A DNA stretch of 64,000 nt. It comes from Bacteroides sp. CAG:927 (GTDB lineage: Bacteria > Bacteroidota > Bacteroidia > Bacteroidales > Muribaculaceae). Below the pieces are notes generated by a model. It was given only the letters and a program-made list of their open reading frames with translations. It did no database searches and was not told the origin of the DNA. The DNA is taken from NCBI GenBank assembly GCA_000431155.1, contig HF985661.1, forward strand, positions 16,078 through 80,077. The letters are read 5' to 3'. Shown piece by piece: positions 1-9,326 of the stretch. Within the stretch, counting starts at the first letter, position 1, and the number at the start of each line of letters is the position of its first letter. The position numbers and the translations under genes are program-made.

Positions 1-1465
1 GAAGCACGAAGTAACCGTCGGCAAGACCCTGCATGAGAGCCGATGCACCGAGGCGGTTTGCGCCGTGGTCGGAGAAGTTACATTCGCCGATGGCAAACAG
101 GCCCTTGATTGAGGTCTGAAGTTCGTAGTCAACCCAGATACCGCCCATGGTGTAGTGTGAGGCGGGGAATATCATCATCGGGGTCTCGTAAGGATTGTCA
201 TCAGAAATCATCTGATACATATCAAACAGGTTGCCGTAGCGGTCACGGACCACATCTGCACCCAGACGGTCTATGGCATACTTGAAGTCAAGATAAACGG
301 CATTGCCTGTACCCACGCCATAACCGGCATCGCAACGCTCTTTGGCAGCACGTGAAGCTATGTCACGGGGGCAGAGGTTACCGAAGGCGGGATAGCGGCG
401 CTCCAGATAGAAGTCGCGGTCCTCGTCGGGTATGTCGGTAGGTTTCTTCTTGCCGGCGCGTATTGCCTCGGCATCTTCTTTTTTCTTGGGCACCCAGATA
501 CGGCCGTCGTTACGCAGCGACTCACTCATCAGAGTAAGCTTGCTCTGGTCTTCGCCGTGTACGGGAATACAGGTGGGGTGAATTTGGGTGAATGCAAGGT
601 TGCTCAGGTAAGCACCTTTCTTGAACACCTGGATGGCTGCAGAACCGTTGCAACCCATGGCATTGGTGCTCAGGAAGAATGTGCGGCCATAACCACCGGT
701 AGCAAGAACCACTGCATGAGCGGCATAACGCTCAAGTTCGCCGGTGATGAGGTTGCGTACGATTATACCGCGTGCGCGGCCGTCAATGATTACAAGGTCA
801 AGCATTTCGCGACGGTTGAACGAGCGAACGGTGCCTTTGTTGATCTGACGGTTGAGTGATGCGTATGCACCCAGCAGAAGCTGCTGACCGGTCTGACCCT
901 TGGCATAGAATGTGCGGCTTACCTGCGCACCGCCAAACGAACGGTTGGCGAGCAGACCGCCGTATTCACGTGCAAAAGGTACACCCTGCTGCACGCATTG
1001 GTCAATAATGTTGTTGCTCACCTCGGCCAGACGATACACGTTTGCCTCGCGTGAACGGAAGTCACCGCCTTTCACGGTGTCGTAGAACAGACGGTACACT
1101 GAGTCGCCGTCGTTCTGATAATCCTTGGCTGCATTGATACCGCCCTGTGCTGCAATCGAGTGTGCGCGGCGGGGTGAATCCTGAATGCAGAAATTATACA
1201 CGTTGAAGCCCATCTCGGCAAGTGTGGACGCTGCGGATGCACCGGCAAGACCGGTACCTACAACTATAATGTCAAGGTTGCGCTTGTTGGCGGGGTTCAC
1301 GAGCTTCTGGTGGGCTTTGTAGTTAGTCCACTTCTCGGCAATCGGGCCCTCGGGTATCTTGGAGTCAATCTGATATTCGGGAAGCTTTGACGACTCGATG
1401 TCGGCGTAGTCCTTCATGATGGGGGTAGAATCTATCATACCCTCAAGTTTGCTTAAATCTGCCAT
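1..1465 (-). CDS. frdA: Fumarate reductase/succinate dehydrogenase flavoprotein subunit, 3' truncated by window edge
   Basis: FAD-binding catalytic subunit interconverting fumarate and succinate at the inner face of the cytoplasmic membrane. The reverse-strand frame is open from an ATG at 1465 to the window edge (488 codons seen; the family usually has about 640-660, so the C-terminus is missing). An FAD dinucleotide motif (VVGTGLAGASAA, about residues 68-79) is followed by HSIAAQGGINAAK, where the flavin is normally attached covalently to His. Near the edge the frame reads HYTMGG and GECNFSDHGANRLGA, typical substrate/FAD-site motifs. It lies 32 bp downstream of the cytochrome b gene; the iron-sulfur subunit frdB is expected just outside the window. 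In anaerobic Bacteroidales this complex works mainly as fumarate reductase (established knowledge). Confidence 0.95.
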   Translation of the reverse strand, partial: MADLSKLEGMIDSTPIMKDYADIESSKLPEYQIDSKIPEGPIAEKWTNYKAHQKLVNPANKRNLDIIVVGTGLAGASAASTLAEMGFNVYNFCIQDSPRRAHSIAAQGGINAAKDYQNDGDSVYRLFYDTVKGGDFRSREANVYRLAEVSNNIIDQCVQQGVPFAREYGGLLANRSFGGAQVSRTFYAKGQTGQQLLLGAYASLNRQINKGTVRSFNRREMLDLVIIDGRARGIIVRNLITGELERYAAHAVVLATGGYGRTFFLSTNAMGCNGSAAIQVFKKGAYLSNLAFTQIHPTCIPVHGEDQSKLTLMSESLRNDGRIWVPKKKEDAEAIRAGKKKPTDIPDEDRDFYLERRYPAFGNLCPRDIASRAAKERCDAGYGVGTGNAVYLDFKYAIDRLGADVVRDRYGNLFDMYQMISDDNPYETPMMIFPASHYTMGGIWVDYELQTSIKGLFAIGECNFSDHGANRLGASALMQGLADGYFVL

Positions 1466-1497
1466 ATCTGTGATTGGTGTGTATTATACATTAATAA

Positions 1498-2298
1498 TTA
1501 TTTTGCCACAACTACTGTATTGGGGCATTCGCCACAACCCACGGTGTTGGCATCTGCGCCTTCAGAAGCATACTCCATGTACTGCTCCATCAGGGCCGGA
1601 CATCTCAAATATGATTGCTTGTGGGCATTGACGGTAAACACCACTGCTTGGGCTATGAACAGAGCCACTACGATAGAGGTCCACCAGCAGCTGATGCTCT
1701 TCAGGCGGGGCAACCAGATGTTGTTTTCCCAACCGCAGCTCTGGAACATGCTCCAGAAACCATGGTTCATGTGAAACCACAAAGCCACGAAGCCGATGAT
1801 GTAAACCACCGGAGTCCACCACTGCGAGAATGCAGCTTGGATAAACAGTGTGCCGGCCTGAGGAGGTGTGGGAAGACCATCAATGGTTGCAGGGCAATGC
1901 ATTATTTCTGCAAGCTGCATCTTTGCCCAGAACTGAATGAGGTGGAGCACAAGAAATGCCAGTATCACGATACCGAGCACCAGCATGTTCTGCGATGACC
2001 ATTCCACTCCTTTGGGTTTGGCCACCACGGCATAACGGTCTGTACCGCGAGCCTTACGGTTTTGAAGAGTGAGCCACACTGCATAGCAGATGTGGATGAT
2101 GAACAAAGCGGCAAGGCCCATGGATGCTATCAGAGCATACCAGTTGGCACCCAAGAAGTTGCATATCTCGTTATAGGCGGTAGGCCAAAAGATTGCAACA
2201 CCGTTCATCACACAGTGAAAGGTTACAAAAAGGACCAAGCAGGCTCCGGTAATTGCCATTACGAGCTTGCGTCCTACAGATGAGCTTGTTAACCACAT
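1498..2298 (-). CDS. frdC: Fumarate reductase/succinate dehydrogenase cytochrome b subunit
   Basis: Membrane anchor (266 aa) carrying heme b and the quinone site for the FrdABC complex. Five hydrophobic helices are visible, at about residues 12-35, 52-78, 104-126, 158-182 and 205-228, and several membrane His residues could ligate heme (in FHCVMNG, LVLHLIQFW, FHMNHGFW). This matches the single-chain diheme cytochrome b family (B-type, as in Wolinella/Bacteroides). The first ATG follows a -7 box at 2360-2367 by about 60 bp. First gene of the frdCA(B) operon; the Cys-rich tail near the C-terminus (VGCGEC) is unusual but the frame is otherwise ordinary. Confidence 0.95.
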   Translation of the reverse strand: MWLTSSSVGRKLVMAITGACLVLFVTFHCVMNGVAIFWPTAYNEICNFLGANWYALIASMGLAALFIIHICYAVWLTLQNRKARGTDRYAVVAKPKGVEWSSQNMLVLGIVILAFLVLHLIQFWAKMQLAEIMHCPATIDGLPTPPQAGTLFIQAAFSQWWTPVVYIIGFVALWFHMNHGFWSMFQSCGWENNIWLPRLKSISCWWTSIVVALFIAQAVVFTVNAHKQSYLRCPALMEQYMEYASEGADANTVGCGECPNTVVVAK

Positions 2299-2359
2299 AG
2301 CGTTTCTGAATTTTAAGGTTATTGTTGATTATTGGATGTAGTCTATCGCTAATTAACCG

Positions 2360-2367
2360 CAAATTTA
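2360..2367 (-). promoter_or_regulatory. Promoter -7 box for frdC-frdA
   Basis: Reverse strand reads TAAATTTG, matching the Bacteroidetes -7 consensus TAnnTTTG. A TTG suitable as the -33 element lies 21 bases upstream. It gives a leader of about 55 bases before frdC. Confidence 0.6.
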
Positions 2368-2435
2368 ATGCAATTTAACGAACCGCGCCAACAATTAAAG
2401 AAAAAAATCAGCATACCTATGGCAAATAAAGTTAC

Positions 2436-2443
2436 TATCTTTG
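2436..2443 (+). promoter_or_regulatory. Promoter -7 box for the acyltransferase
   Basis: TATCTTTG, a perfect TAnnTTTG match, 21 bases before the ATG at 2465. It shows that the TTG at 2441, which would extend the frame upstream, is promoter and not a start codon. Confidence 0.7.
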
Positions 2444-2464
2444 CATCCTCATTATTTTTTCGCC

Positions 2465-3574
2465 ATGAAGCGCAACACCACTATCGCCATTCTCAAGGCT
2501 ATTGCTATTATACTTATGGTGGTGGGCCACGCCGAAGCTCCGGAGCTGCTCACCAACTTCATCTACACTTTCCACATGCCGCTGTTTTTCATGGCTGCCG
2601 GATATTTCTTTGACCGGAAATACCTCAGCCAGCCCTCCGTGTTCATCGGCAAACGGCTGCGGGGACTCTACATTCCTTTCCTCAAATGGAGCATCCTGTT
2701 CCTGCTGCTCCACAATGTCTGGCATTATTTCGGCATACTCAACGAAAGCTTCGGCAACTGGACCGGCGGCGTCACCCACCCCTACACTCTCAAAAACGCT
2801 GCACAGAGGCTCATGCTCATCATCACCTCCATGAGCGGATACGATGAATTCATAGCCGGCGCCTTCTGGTTCTTCCGGGGACTGCTCGTTGCCAGCGTAG
2901 TCTTCCTACTGCTTTACAAAGTGCTGGACTCCACCGGCAAATTCTCGCCCAACGGTGCGGTCACAACTATATGCCTCGCTGCCGTAGGCTTCACGGCATG
3001 GCACATCTATTGCGGGGCCAAGCTCCCCATACCCAACGGCGGCTGGCGCGAGACATGGGGCATTTTCTTCTTTGGCACCGGCGTGCTGTTTCGCCAGTAC
3101 GAGCACCGCATCATCCGGCATTGGGCCTTATGTCTGGCCTATTTCCTGCTGCTGTGCGGCGCGGCATGGCTGCACCTCTCCGGAATGAACAATCGCGGCT
3201 TGTGGCGCGACCTCTGGTCGCTCCCGCTCACAGGCTCGATCGGCTTCCTGATGGTTTATTACATAGCGTCCCTCATTGACAGGCGCGATTCACGGCTGAG
3301 AGACCTCCTCGTGTTCATAGGCAACAACACCATGTGCATATTTGTGTGGCACATATTGAGTTTCAAGGCCGTAAGCCTCATCAAGATATGGCATTACGGG
3401 CTGGAATGGGAGCAGATAGGATGCCACATGGTCATTCATCACAACAACCACGGCGACCTTTATTGGGTGCTCTATTCCATAGCAGGAACCGCCATACCGC
3501 TGCTTGTCACAGTGGCATGGCGGCGCATAAGTCAGGCCGTCGCCGCGCGCACAGTACGCACGGACATAGCTTAA
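2465..3574 (+). CDS. Acyltransferase family 3 membrane protein
   Basis: 369-aa integral membrane protein of the acyltransferase-3 family (OafA/NodX type), which transfers acyl groups, often acetyl, to sugars of surface polysaccharides. The N-terminus KAIAIILMVVGHAEAPELL holds the family His in the first helix, followed by IYTFHMPLFFMAAGYFF, the usual second motif. About ten hydrophobic segments follow. The start is the ATG just downstream of the -7 box. Monocistronic, convergent with ispF (13 bp between stops). The acceptor is not evident; no polysaccharide cluster adjoins it. Confidence 0.85.
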   Translation: MKRNTTIAILKAIAIILMVVGHAEAPELLTNFIYTFHMPLFFMAAGYFFDRKYLSQPSVFIGKRLRGLYIPFLKWSILFLLLHNVWHYFGILNESFGNWTGGVTHPYTLKNAAQRLMLIITSMSGYDEFIAGAFWFFRGLLVASVVFLLLYKVLDSTGKFSPNGAVTTICLAAVGFTAWHIYCGAKLPIPNGGWRETWGIFFFGTGVLFRQYEHRIIRHWALCLAYFLLLCGAAWLHLSGMNNRGLWRDLWSLPLTGSIGFLMVYYIASLIDRRDSRLRDLLVFIGNNTMCIFVWHILSFKAVSLIKIWHYGLEWEQIGCHMVIHHNNHGDLYWVLYSIAGTAIPLLVTVAWRRISQAVAARTVRTDIA

Positions 3575-3587
3575 TAAGTCTTCAAAA

Positions 3588-4079
3588 TCAATTCTTGTAA
3601 ATCAGCACTGAGGCCATAGACGCTATCCCCTCTTTGCGGCCCGTAAATCCGAGCCGTTCGGTAGTGGTGGCCTTAACCGACACGCGGCTCACATCCACGC
3701 CTAAGTCCTCGGCTACATTGGCTCTCATCTGCTCGATGTAAGGCAACATTTTGGGTGCCTGAGCTATGATGGTGACATCGGCATTGCCCACGGCAAAACC
3801 GGCGCCGCGTACCATCTCCACCACCTTGCGCAGGAGCACTCTTGAATCGGCGCCCTCCCAGTCGGCGGAACTGTCAGGAAAATGGTACCCTATATCACGC
3901 ATGGCGGCCGCTCCGAGCAACGCATCGGCAAGAGCATGCAGCGCCACATCGGCATCACTGTGCCCCAAAAGGCCAAGCTCATAAGGTATCTCCACGCCGC
4001 ATATCACCAGCCGCCGGTTCTCGGCAAACCGGTGCACATCAAACCCGCTGCCCGTTCTTATATCCGGTATCATATCCAT
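3588..4079 (-). CDS. ispF: 2-C-methyl-D-erythritol 2,4-cyclodiphosphate synthase
   Basis: 163-aa enzyme of the MEP isoprenoid pathway; converts CDP-methylerythritol 2-phosphate to the cyclodiphosphate with loss of CMP. The metal site is visible: GFDVHRF (D14, H16) and HSDADVALHALADALLG (H48). DIGYHFPDS and the C-terminal KATTTERLGFTGRKEGI are also family signatures. Full length for the family. The ATG overlaps the porV stop by one base (TGATG), which implies translational coupling to porV, an odd partner for an isoprenoid gene. Confidence 0.95.
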   Translation of the reverse strand: MDMIPDIRTGSGFDVHRFAENRRLVICGVEIPYELGLLGHSDADVALHALADALLGAAAMRDIGYHFPDSSADWEGADSRVLLRKVVEMVRGAGFAVGNADVTIIAQAPKMLPYIEQMRANVAEDLGVDVSRVSVKATTTERLGFTGRKEGIASMASVLIYKN

Positions 4080-5293
4080 CAGCGTTTGCCAAGCAGCTCC
4101 TTGAGCCCGTCCATGTCAAAGGTCAGAGTGAATCGCAGCGTCTGGTCCAGAGGCGATGACTGTGCGGTAGCTATCATATAGGCAGCATCCAGACGCACCA
4201 CATTGAGCGAGAATCCCGCACCCATGCTGAAATATTTGCGGTTGCCCTTCATCGCGCTCTCATAGTTGTAACCGGCGCGCACAAAAAACTGCTGATTGTA
4301 GTTGTACTCCGCACCAAAGCTCCAGTTTATCTCTTTCAGCTCCTCGCTGAATCCGCCCGGAGCGTCGGTAAACGATTTGAATATACCGGTGATGGGCGAC
4401 ATGTTCTCCCATTTTTCAATAGCATCGTCATATTCGCGGTCCACATCCACGGCATCCTTACCGTCCTCCTCAAAATCCTTGCGACGCGGGCGCGTGGGCA
4501 CCAGCATCTTGTTCAGGTCAAGGTTGATGGCAAGATTGTGGTAATCGGCAAGCGGGAACATGAACGATGTGCCCAGACGCAGATTGGTGGGCAGGAACGC
4601 CGGGTCATTGCCGTTGTTATACGACACCTTAGTACCGATATTGGATATGTTCCAGCCCCATGCAAACTGACACTCGTTGCGTCCCACCATGGGATAAGTC
4701 ACAAAATAGCCCGCTATGTCGGCTGCGAATGCGCTAGCTCCCGATGTCTGGTCGCCGGCATAAGAATCCGAAAAGCCAAGGTCGGAATAGATGTAGCGGA
4801 ACACTACGCCCATAGAGAATTTCTCACTGAGTTTGCGCGAATATCCCAAGTCAAACGACATTTCATACGGGTTAAGCGTTTGCGCCGCAGCATAATTGTC
4901 AGGATTGTTGGTAGTCACCTCACCGAGCGAGAAATAACGCAGCGAAGCCGACACCGCCTGATTGTCGCCCGACCCGATTTTCCAGTAACCCGCAAGATTG
5001 GCAAGGAATATGTCGTTCACAAGTTTACGCAACCACGGCGTGTAGCTGATGCTCGCCGCAGCGGTACTGTAGGCAAAAGCATACTTCGACGGGTTCCAGA
5101 ACTGCGAGTTGGCATCCGGGTCCGTGGCCGCACCCAGATCGCCCATTGAAGCTCCACGTGCATCCGGAGCTATGCTCAGCGAGGTAACGCCAGTCTGCAC
5201 CGGGTTAAAATCATCCTTGTCCTGGCCATATACTCCGGTGCTTGCCATAAGCACCCCGAGGGCCACACATATGGTTTTGAAAATATTGTTCAT
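4079..5293 (-). CDS. porV: Type IX secretion outer-membrane protein PorV (LptO/PG27 family)
   Basis: 404-aa outer-membrane barrel that in the T9SS shuttles cargo from the translocon to the PorU sortase attachment complex. After a signal peptide (about 1-23, ending VYGQ) comes FNPVQTGVTSLSIAPDARGASMGDLGAAT and FWNPSKYAF, the FadL-like N-terminal signature of PorV. Barrel strands run to the C-terminus. The start at 5293 (MNNIFKTI) was preferred to upstream in-frame codons because a signal peptide begins there. It is co-transcribed with ispF. T9SS cargo encoded in this window (57000-59468, 61263 onward, probably 5559-8024) would depend on this system. Confidence 0.9.
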   Translation of the reverse strand: MNNIFKTICVALGVLMASTGVYGQDKDDFNPVQTGVTSLSIAPDARGASMGDLGAATDPDANSQFWNPSKYAFAYSTAAASISYTPWLRKLVNDIFLANLAGYWKIGSGDNQAVSASLRYFSLGEVTTNNPDNYAAAQTLNPYEMSFDLGYSRKLSEKFSMGVVFRYIYSDLGFSDSYAGDQTSGASAFAADIAGYFVTYPMVGRNECQFAWGWNISNIGTKVSYNNGNDPAFLPTNLRLGTSFMFPLADYHNLAINLDLNKMLVPTRPRRKDFEEDGKDAVDVDREYDDAIEKWENMSPITGIFKSFTDAPGGFSEELKEINWSFGAEYNYNQQFFVRAGYNYESAMKGNRKYFSMGAGFSLNVVRLDAAYMIATAQSSPLDQTLRFTLTFDMDGLKELLGKR

Positions 5294-5419
5294 GAAACAG
5301 GTATAATCGGTATTGAAGTTTGTGTAACGATTTGGTTCAACAATATTATAACTCCAAATCCCTCCGATTATTGCCACACGCCCCCTTTTTAACTCCCTTC
5401 CCCCCTGCACCACCAAAAT

Positions 5420-5612
5420 CCAAATGTTAAAAAAAACTAAAACGTATCATGTTTGCCTCAAATTTATGCTATTTTTTAAAAAAATTAACCATATTTGGCA
5501 TCATCAATCATCGTACACAATACAGGGATCCATTTTCAACCTTCAAAATACTACTGCCATGAAGAAAAAACTATTACTTCTAATCGTTGCAACTTTCGCA
5601 CTCACCCTGCAA
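5420..5612 (+). repeat. Leader/signal-peptide repeat, copy 1
   Basis: The non-coding leader and first codons here resemble 9327-9540: both begin CCAAATGTTAAAAAA, share an AT-rich tract ending in a -7-like box, then AATACAGGGA, AATACTACTGC and a start codon followed by nearly the same signal peptide (MKKKLLLL...ATFALTL). Similarity is imperfect, with indels, so this is an older duplication than the 3' repeat at 9003-9319. Confidence 0.75.
5490..5497 (+). promoter_or_regulatory. Probable -7 box for the C25 protease gene
   Basis: CATATTTG, one mismatch from TAnnTTTG, at the position matching the perfect TACATTTG box in the second leader copy (9396-9403). It lies about 60 bases upstream of the ATG at 5559. 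Confidence 0.45.
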
Positions 5613-8024
5613 GCGCACCAAATCATTGACCTTCGCACTGGAGATTTGTCCTCTGACTCTTTGCTCACCTCCCCACAAAGAAATATTGAATATGTGTCGG
5701 ATGGCATAATCGTCACATACAAGATTGACAAAATAGCAATTTTCAAAGACGACCTATATCCCAACACCTATAGAGTTGATATCCCTGGATTTTCCGATTG
5801 CGATTCAGTGGCTATGCCATCCATAGTATCTGCCGTCCGCTTCTACATTCTCCCTAAAGGAACAATCCCAACACTGACATTGCTATCGTCAAAACATGTA
5901 GATCTACACTACGAGCTTGCTCCTTCCCGCGAACCGAAAACTTCAAAGGATACAGTGCCCTATTCCATAGAAAATGTGCCCCCAATAGACGCGTACACTG
6001 GCTATTGGCCCCAAAATGTTTGCGAAAGTCTTCCAACCGGCAGTTACCGTGGGCAACCTATTGCCAAAGTCTCCGTAAATCCCATTCATTATAATTATAA
6101 TTCCAAAACCATACGTGCTTACAGTGAAATCAAATACAAAATCACATTGCCCACCGGTGCATCGATGAATGATGTGTATTACGAGCCACTTTCTATGCTT
6201 AATCCCAACTGTACTTTGATGCCGCAGGCCGGCAATGGTCCAAGGTTGTTTTCTCTGCAGCCTCCAGGTTCAAGTATTAATGCCACCACCAGTTATATAA
6301 TAGTTTCCGTACCTCAATTCAAAGAAACATTGCAGGAATTTGTAAAGTGGAAAAAAAGATTGGGCTACAATATCATAGAAATGTATGATGACAATTGGAC
6401 TTCCGAAAAAATCAAGTCTAAAGTTCATAATTACTACAAGAATGACAGTACTTTAATGTATCTTTTATTAATAGGAGACCATGCATTAGTTCCAGCAACA
6501 TTGTATGGTAGCGCGGAAAATGGATACATATCTGATTACCAATACGCTTGTTTAGATTGGGACACCGATACTGACCCCGATCTTTATTCTGGAAGATGGC
6601 CTGTACGAAACATTGCTGAGCTACAAACTATAATTGACAAAACTATTTGGTACGAACAAATCCCAATTTCTGAAGAACAGTTTTATAGGAAGGGCGCACA
6701 TTTCTCTCTGTTTGAAGACGGCTCCAAAGGAGGTATTCACGATGGCATAGAAGATTCTCGAAAAGTAAAAACAAGTGAAGATGCGAGAAACTATCTCTTT
6801 TCAAATTACAACATGGATATCTCTCGTCTATATCATTACTATATAGATGAATCCAAGTATGATTTTGAATTTTGGCCGGAAAAATGGAACTCCTTTTATT
6901 GTGGATCTTCAGACCTTGATTTGCCAAATGAGTTACTATTCAAAAATGGATTTCGTTGGGATGCGACCGCAAACGATTTGATTAGAGAGATCAATAATGG
7001 CGTATGCTATGTTTTCCATACGGGACATGGAATTAATTTTGCCTGGGGAAATGAAAAATATTCAACCTTAACAATCCCCGATGTCCTAAATATGAGAAAT
7101 TACGACCGACTACCTTTAGTATTCAGCACATCATGTCTTTCGGGTAATCATAAGGAACAAGATTGTATAACAACAAGTTTTTTAACAAATGAATATGGGG
7201 GCGCTATAGCTCTCATTGCTAATACTGGTTCTGCAAGTTATACTTCCTTAGGCAAACGATCATCCTTGTTTTTTAATGCAATATGGTCTACTCCAGGATT
7301 ATTAATGAATGGCTATGATTGTCAAATTAGCTCTTATCTTGAAACCACAATTGAGGAGGCGCCTATCTGCAGGCAACTGGGAGCTATAATGAATTATATT
7401 TGGTATGGGCATGTCAACAATAAAGAGAAAAATATTTATGACAACAGAATTATGCATTGCTTTGGTGATCCAAGTTTATATTTTCATACAACAGTACCGA
7501 CGGAAATAAATAATGTTGAGATAACCGAAACCGAGACTGGTGTTCATGTTTTGGTGCCCAATCAGGAGGCTTTCATCTCTTTCTATGACCCCATAAACAA
7601 TAGAGTTGAGAGACGGTATGGCACCGAAGCCGTCTATCTTACAGGCATATCTGGAGGAGGAAAATACATAGACATAACTGTTTATACTCCAGAGTCAAAG
7701 CCTTACACGAGATTTGGCATTCCATATTATGGAACAGTTGAAAGCAACCCCAAACAATATGGACTTTTAAATTATCGTGATTTAAAGAATGGTACAGTTG
7801 AGATTGATTACTGCCTATCTCCTCAACATACAAGTTCTAACACAGAGATACAGATTGTAGAGGCTATGACCGGCTCAATTGTTTCAAGTTGGCCAATAGA
7901 CACAAGCATTAAAAATCAAAAAGTTACTGTTGCAATGAGATGCGAGCCCGGAATCATGGTCGCATATATGATGGCAAACGGAACACCTATATCGAGCATA
8001 AAAATGTATATATCTAAATATTAA
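5559..8024 (+). CDS. Gingipain-like C25-family cysteine protease, secreted
   Basis: 821-aa secreted protease. A signal peptide (1-19) is followed by a beta-rich region like a C25 propeptide (about 30-240), then the caspase-like C25 domain (about 265-600): SDYQYACLDWDTDTDPDLYSG, the catalytic His in HTGHG (H490), and the catalytic Cys in FSTSCLSG (C526). A beta-sandwich follows, and the last 75 residues (ending IKMYISKY) resemble a T9SS sorting module. The ATG at 5559 was chosen because it starts a signal peptide; upstream in-frame codons lie in the promoter. The gene is clearly AT-richer than its neighbours, suggesting transfer. It is divergent from porV, but is too short and has the wrong C-terminus to be PorU. 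Cleavage specificity cannot be told. Confidence 0.85.
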   Translation: MKKKLLLLIVATFALTLQAHQIIDLRTGDLSSDSLLTSPQRNIEYVSDGIIVTYKIDKIAIFKDDLYPNTYRVDIPGFSDCDSVAMPSIVSAVRFYILPKGTIPTLTLLSSKHVDLHYELAPSREPKTSKDTVPYSIENVPPIDAYTGYWPQNVCESLPTGSYRGQPIAKVSVNPIHYNYNSKTIRAYSEIKYKITLPTGASMNDVYYEPLSMLNPNCTLMPQAGNGPRLFSLQPPGSSINATTSYIIVSVPQFKETLQEFVKWKKRLGYNIIEMYDDNWTSEKIKSKVHNYYKNDSTLMYLLLIGDHALVPATLYGSAENGYISDYQYACLDWDTDTDPDLYSGRWPVRNIAELQTIIDKTIWYEQIPISEEQFYRKGAHFSLFEDGSKGGIHDGIEDSRKVKTSEDARNYLFSNYNMDISRLYHYYIDESKYDFEFWPEKWNSFYCGSSDLDLPNELLFKNGFRWDATANDLIREINNGVCYVFHTGHGINFAWGNEKYSTLTIPDVLNMRNYDRLPLVFSTSCLSGNHKEQDCITTSFLTNEYGGAIALIANTGSASYTSLGKRSSLFFNAIWSTPGLLMNGYDCQISSYLETTIEEAPICRQLGAIMNYIWYGHVNNKEKNIYDNRIMHCFGDPSLYFHTTVPTEINNVEITETETGVHVLVPNQEAFISFYDPINNRVERRYGTEAVYLTGISGGGKYIDITVYTPESKPYTRFGIPYYGTVESNPKQYGLLNYRDLKNGTVEIDYCLSPQHTSSNTEIQIVEAMTGSIVSSWPIDTSIKNQKVTVAMRCEPGIMVAYMMANGTPISSIKMYISKY

Positions 8025-8029
8025 TAGTT

Positions 8030-9247
8030 ATGAAAAAAACAATTTTAGCCCTGAATTTGGCATTGGGGGCTTTCGGCATCATTTATGCCCAAACTGAGGC
8101 CGGCGAATATATTGATGGAATTTACTACGAATCATATATTGACAGAACCGATGGCAATGAATATGCAGCCGTTGCATATGGCACCTATCCTAACGGCTGT
8201 CCAGAAAATGACATCATAATACCTCCAACTGTTAACCTCAACAGCAAAATCCTACAGGTTAAAAAATTAGCCGAAGGTGCATTGGACTGGACAAAGTATC
8301 ACAAAGTCAAAAGTATTATTCTGCCCGAGGGAATTACATCACTTGAGACTTGTGCAATTGGAGAGCCCATGGTTAATGACGAATATAGAAGAACCGTCTC
8401 GGTTGATTTGCCCGAATCTATTGAGTATCTTTATAACTCGTGCCTGAGTTCAATTGTACTTAAAGAGCAATTAAATCTCCCCAACATTCGAAGCGTGGGG
8501 CCAATGGCTCTTGCCGACTCCCCCATTAAGAGACTCACATTGGGGTCTAATCTGAGTTCTGTAGGGCGAATGGCTTTTATGGAATCTGACATTGAGGAGC
8601 TTATTTTTGAAGACGGCAATCACACTGATTTCTTCAACGGCATGAACCCTTACCTGTCTAATGGGGCATTTCACGGCATGAAAATAAAGGAACTCAAACT
8701 GCCTAAATGGGAAAATATGGCCATAGGTGACTGTGTGGCAACAAGCTGCAACGAACTTGAGCGTGTGGTGTTCCCTGACATACCCTATTTTGAATACGGC
8801 TACAATTTCTATTGTTACCAGAATGTCACATCAATAGTGGGAGTCTATGGCTATTTCTTTAGAGACTGCCCGAAACTTAATGAAATAGTTTGTCTCGGCA
8901 CCGAGCCCCCCATCATACTTGGTTTGGAGGATTTCGCATCAATTAATGTTTGCCGCCCCAACGAATGCCAAACATTTGAGTTCATGGACAATATTGACAA
9001 TTGCATACTCAAAGTACCGGCAGGGAGCGAGCAGGCTTACCGCAACCATCCCATCTGGGGCAAGTTCAAGACCATACTCGGCTTTGAGAACGGCGACTAC
9101 ACCTCCATAAGCTCCGTGCCCGCAGCTGAGAGCAACGATACCGCCCCAGTTTACTACAACCTGCAGGGTATCAAAGTGAGCAATCCGGCCAAAGGACAAC
9201 TATACATCCGCACCACCGGCTCCACAGCCGAAAAAGTAATATTCTGA
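8030..9247 (+). CDS. BspA-type leucine-rich repeat surface protein (LRR 1)
   Basis: 405-aa protein with a signal peptide (1-20, ending IYAQ) and irregular LRR_5/BspA-type repeats of about 23 residues (for example VKSIILPEGITSLETCAIG, IKRLTLGSNLSSVGRMAF). Such repeats usually mediate binding to host proteins or other bacteria (established for BspA); the ligand here is unknown. The C-terminal 115 residues, from CILKVPAGSEQAYRN to the end (VYYNLQGIKV...LYIRTTGSTAEKVIF), are nearly identical to those of the next gene, and the final motif resembles a short T9SS-like tail. It starts 5 bp after the protease stop, so the two are probably co-transcribed and end at the terminator at 9270-9314. Confidence 0.8.
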   Translation: MKKTILALNLALGAFGIIYAQTEAGEYIDGIYYESYIDRTDGNEYAAVAYGTYPNGCPENDIIIPPTVNLNSKILQVKKLAEGALDWTKYHKVKSIILPEGITSLETCAIGEPMVNDEYRRTVSVDLPESIEYLYNSCLSSIVLKEQLNLPNIRSVGPMALADSPIKRLTLGSNLSSVGRMAFMESDIEELIFEDGNHTDFFNGMNPYLSNGAFHGMKIKELKLPKWENMAIGDCVATSCNELERVVFPDIPYFEYGYNFYCYQNVTSIVGVYGYFFRDCPKLNEIVCLGTEPPIILGLEDFASINVCRPNECQTFEFMDNIDNCILKVPAGSEQAYRNHPIWGKFKTILGFENGDYTSISSVPAAESNDTAPVYYNLQGIKVSNPAKGQLYIRTTGSTAEKVIF

Positions 9248-9319
9248 CCCACATCTTTACCAATATCAATCAAGGGGCCATCGCGATACACTCGCCACGG
9301 CCCCTTGATTTTATATGAG
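9003..9319 (+). repeat. 3' module repeat, copy 1 (C-terminal coding region plus terminator)
   Basis: About 315 bp spanning the last 80 codons of LRR 1, its stop, the spacer and the terminator; the same block recurs at 10369-10685. Spacer and hairpin are identical base for base; differences are scattered, mostly silent changes in the coding part. Strong sign of recent duplication or gene conversion. Confidence 0.9.
9270..9314 (+). terminator. Rho-independent terminator after LRR 1
   Basis: TCAAGGGGCC pairs with GGCCCCTTGA across a 19-base loop, followed by TTTTA. Duplicate of the hairpin at 10636-10680. Confidence 0.8.
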
Positions 9320-9326
9320 CAAAACA

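Noticed and set aside
5424..5558. Upstream start for the C25 protease
   Set aside because: The extension contains the leader repeat and -7-like box and would bury the signal peptide.
5559..8024. Identification of the C25 protease as the T9SS sortase PorU
   Set aside because: Only 821 aa, with a C-terminal module like that of cargo; PorU is longer and has no such tail.
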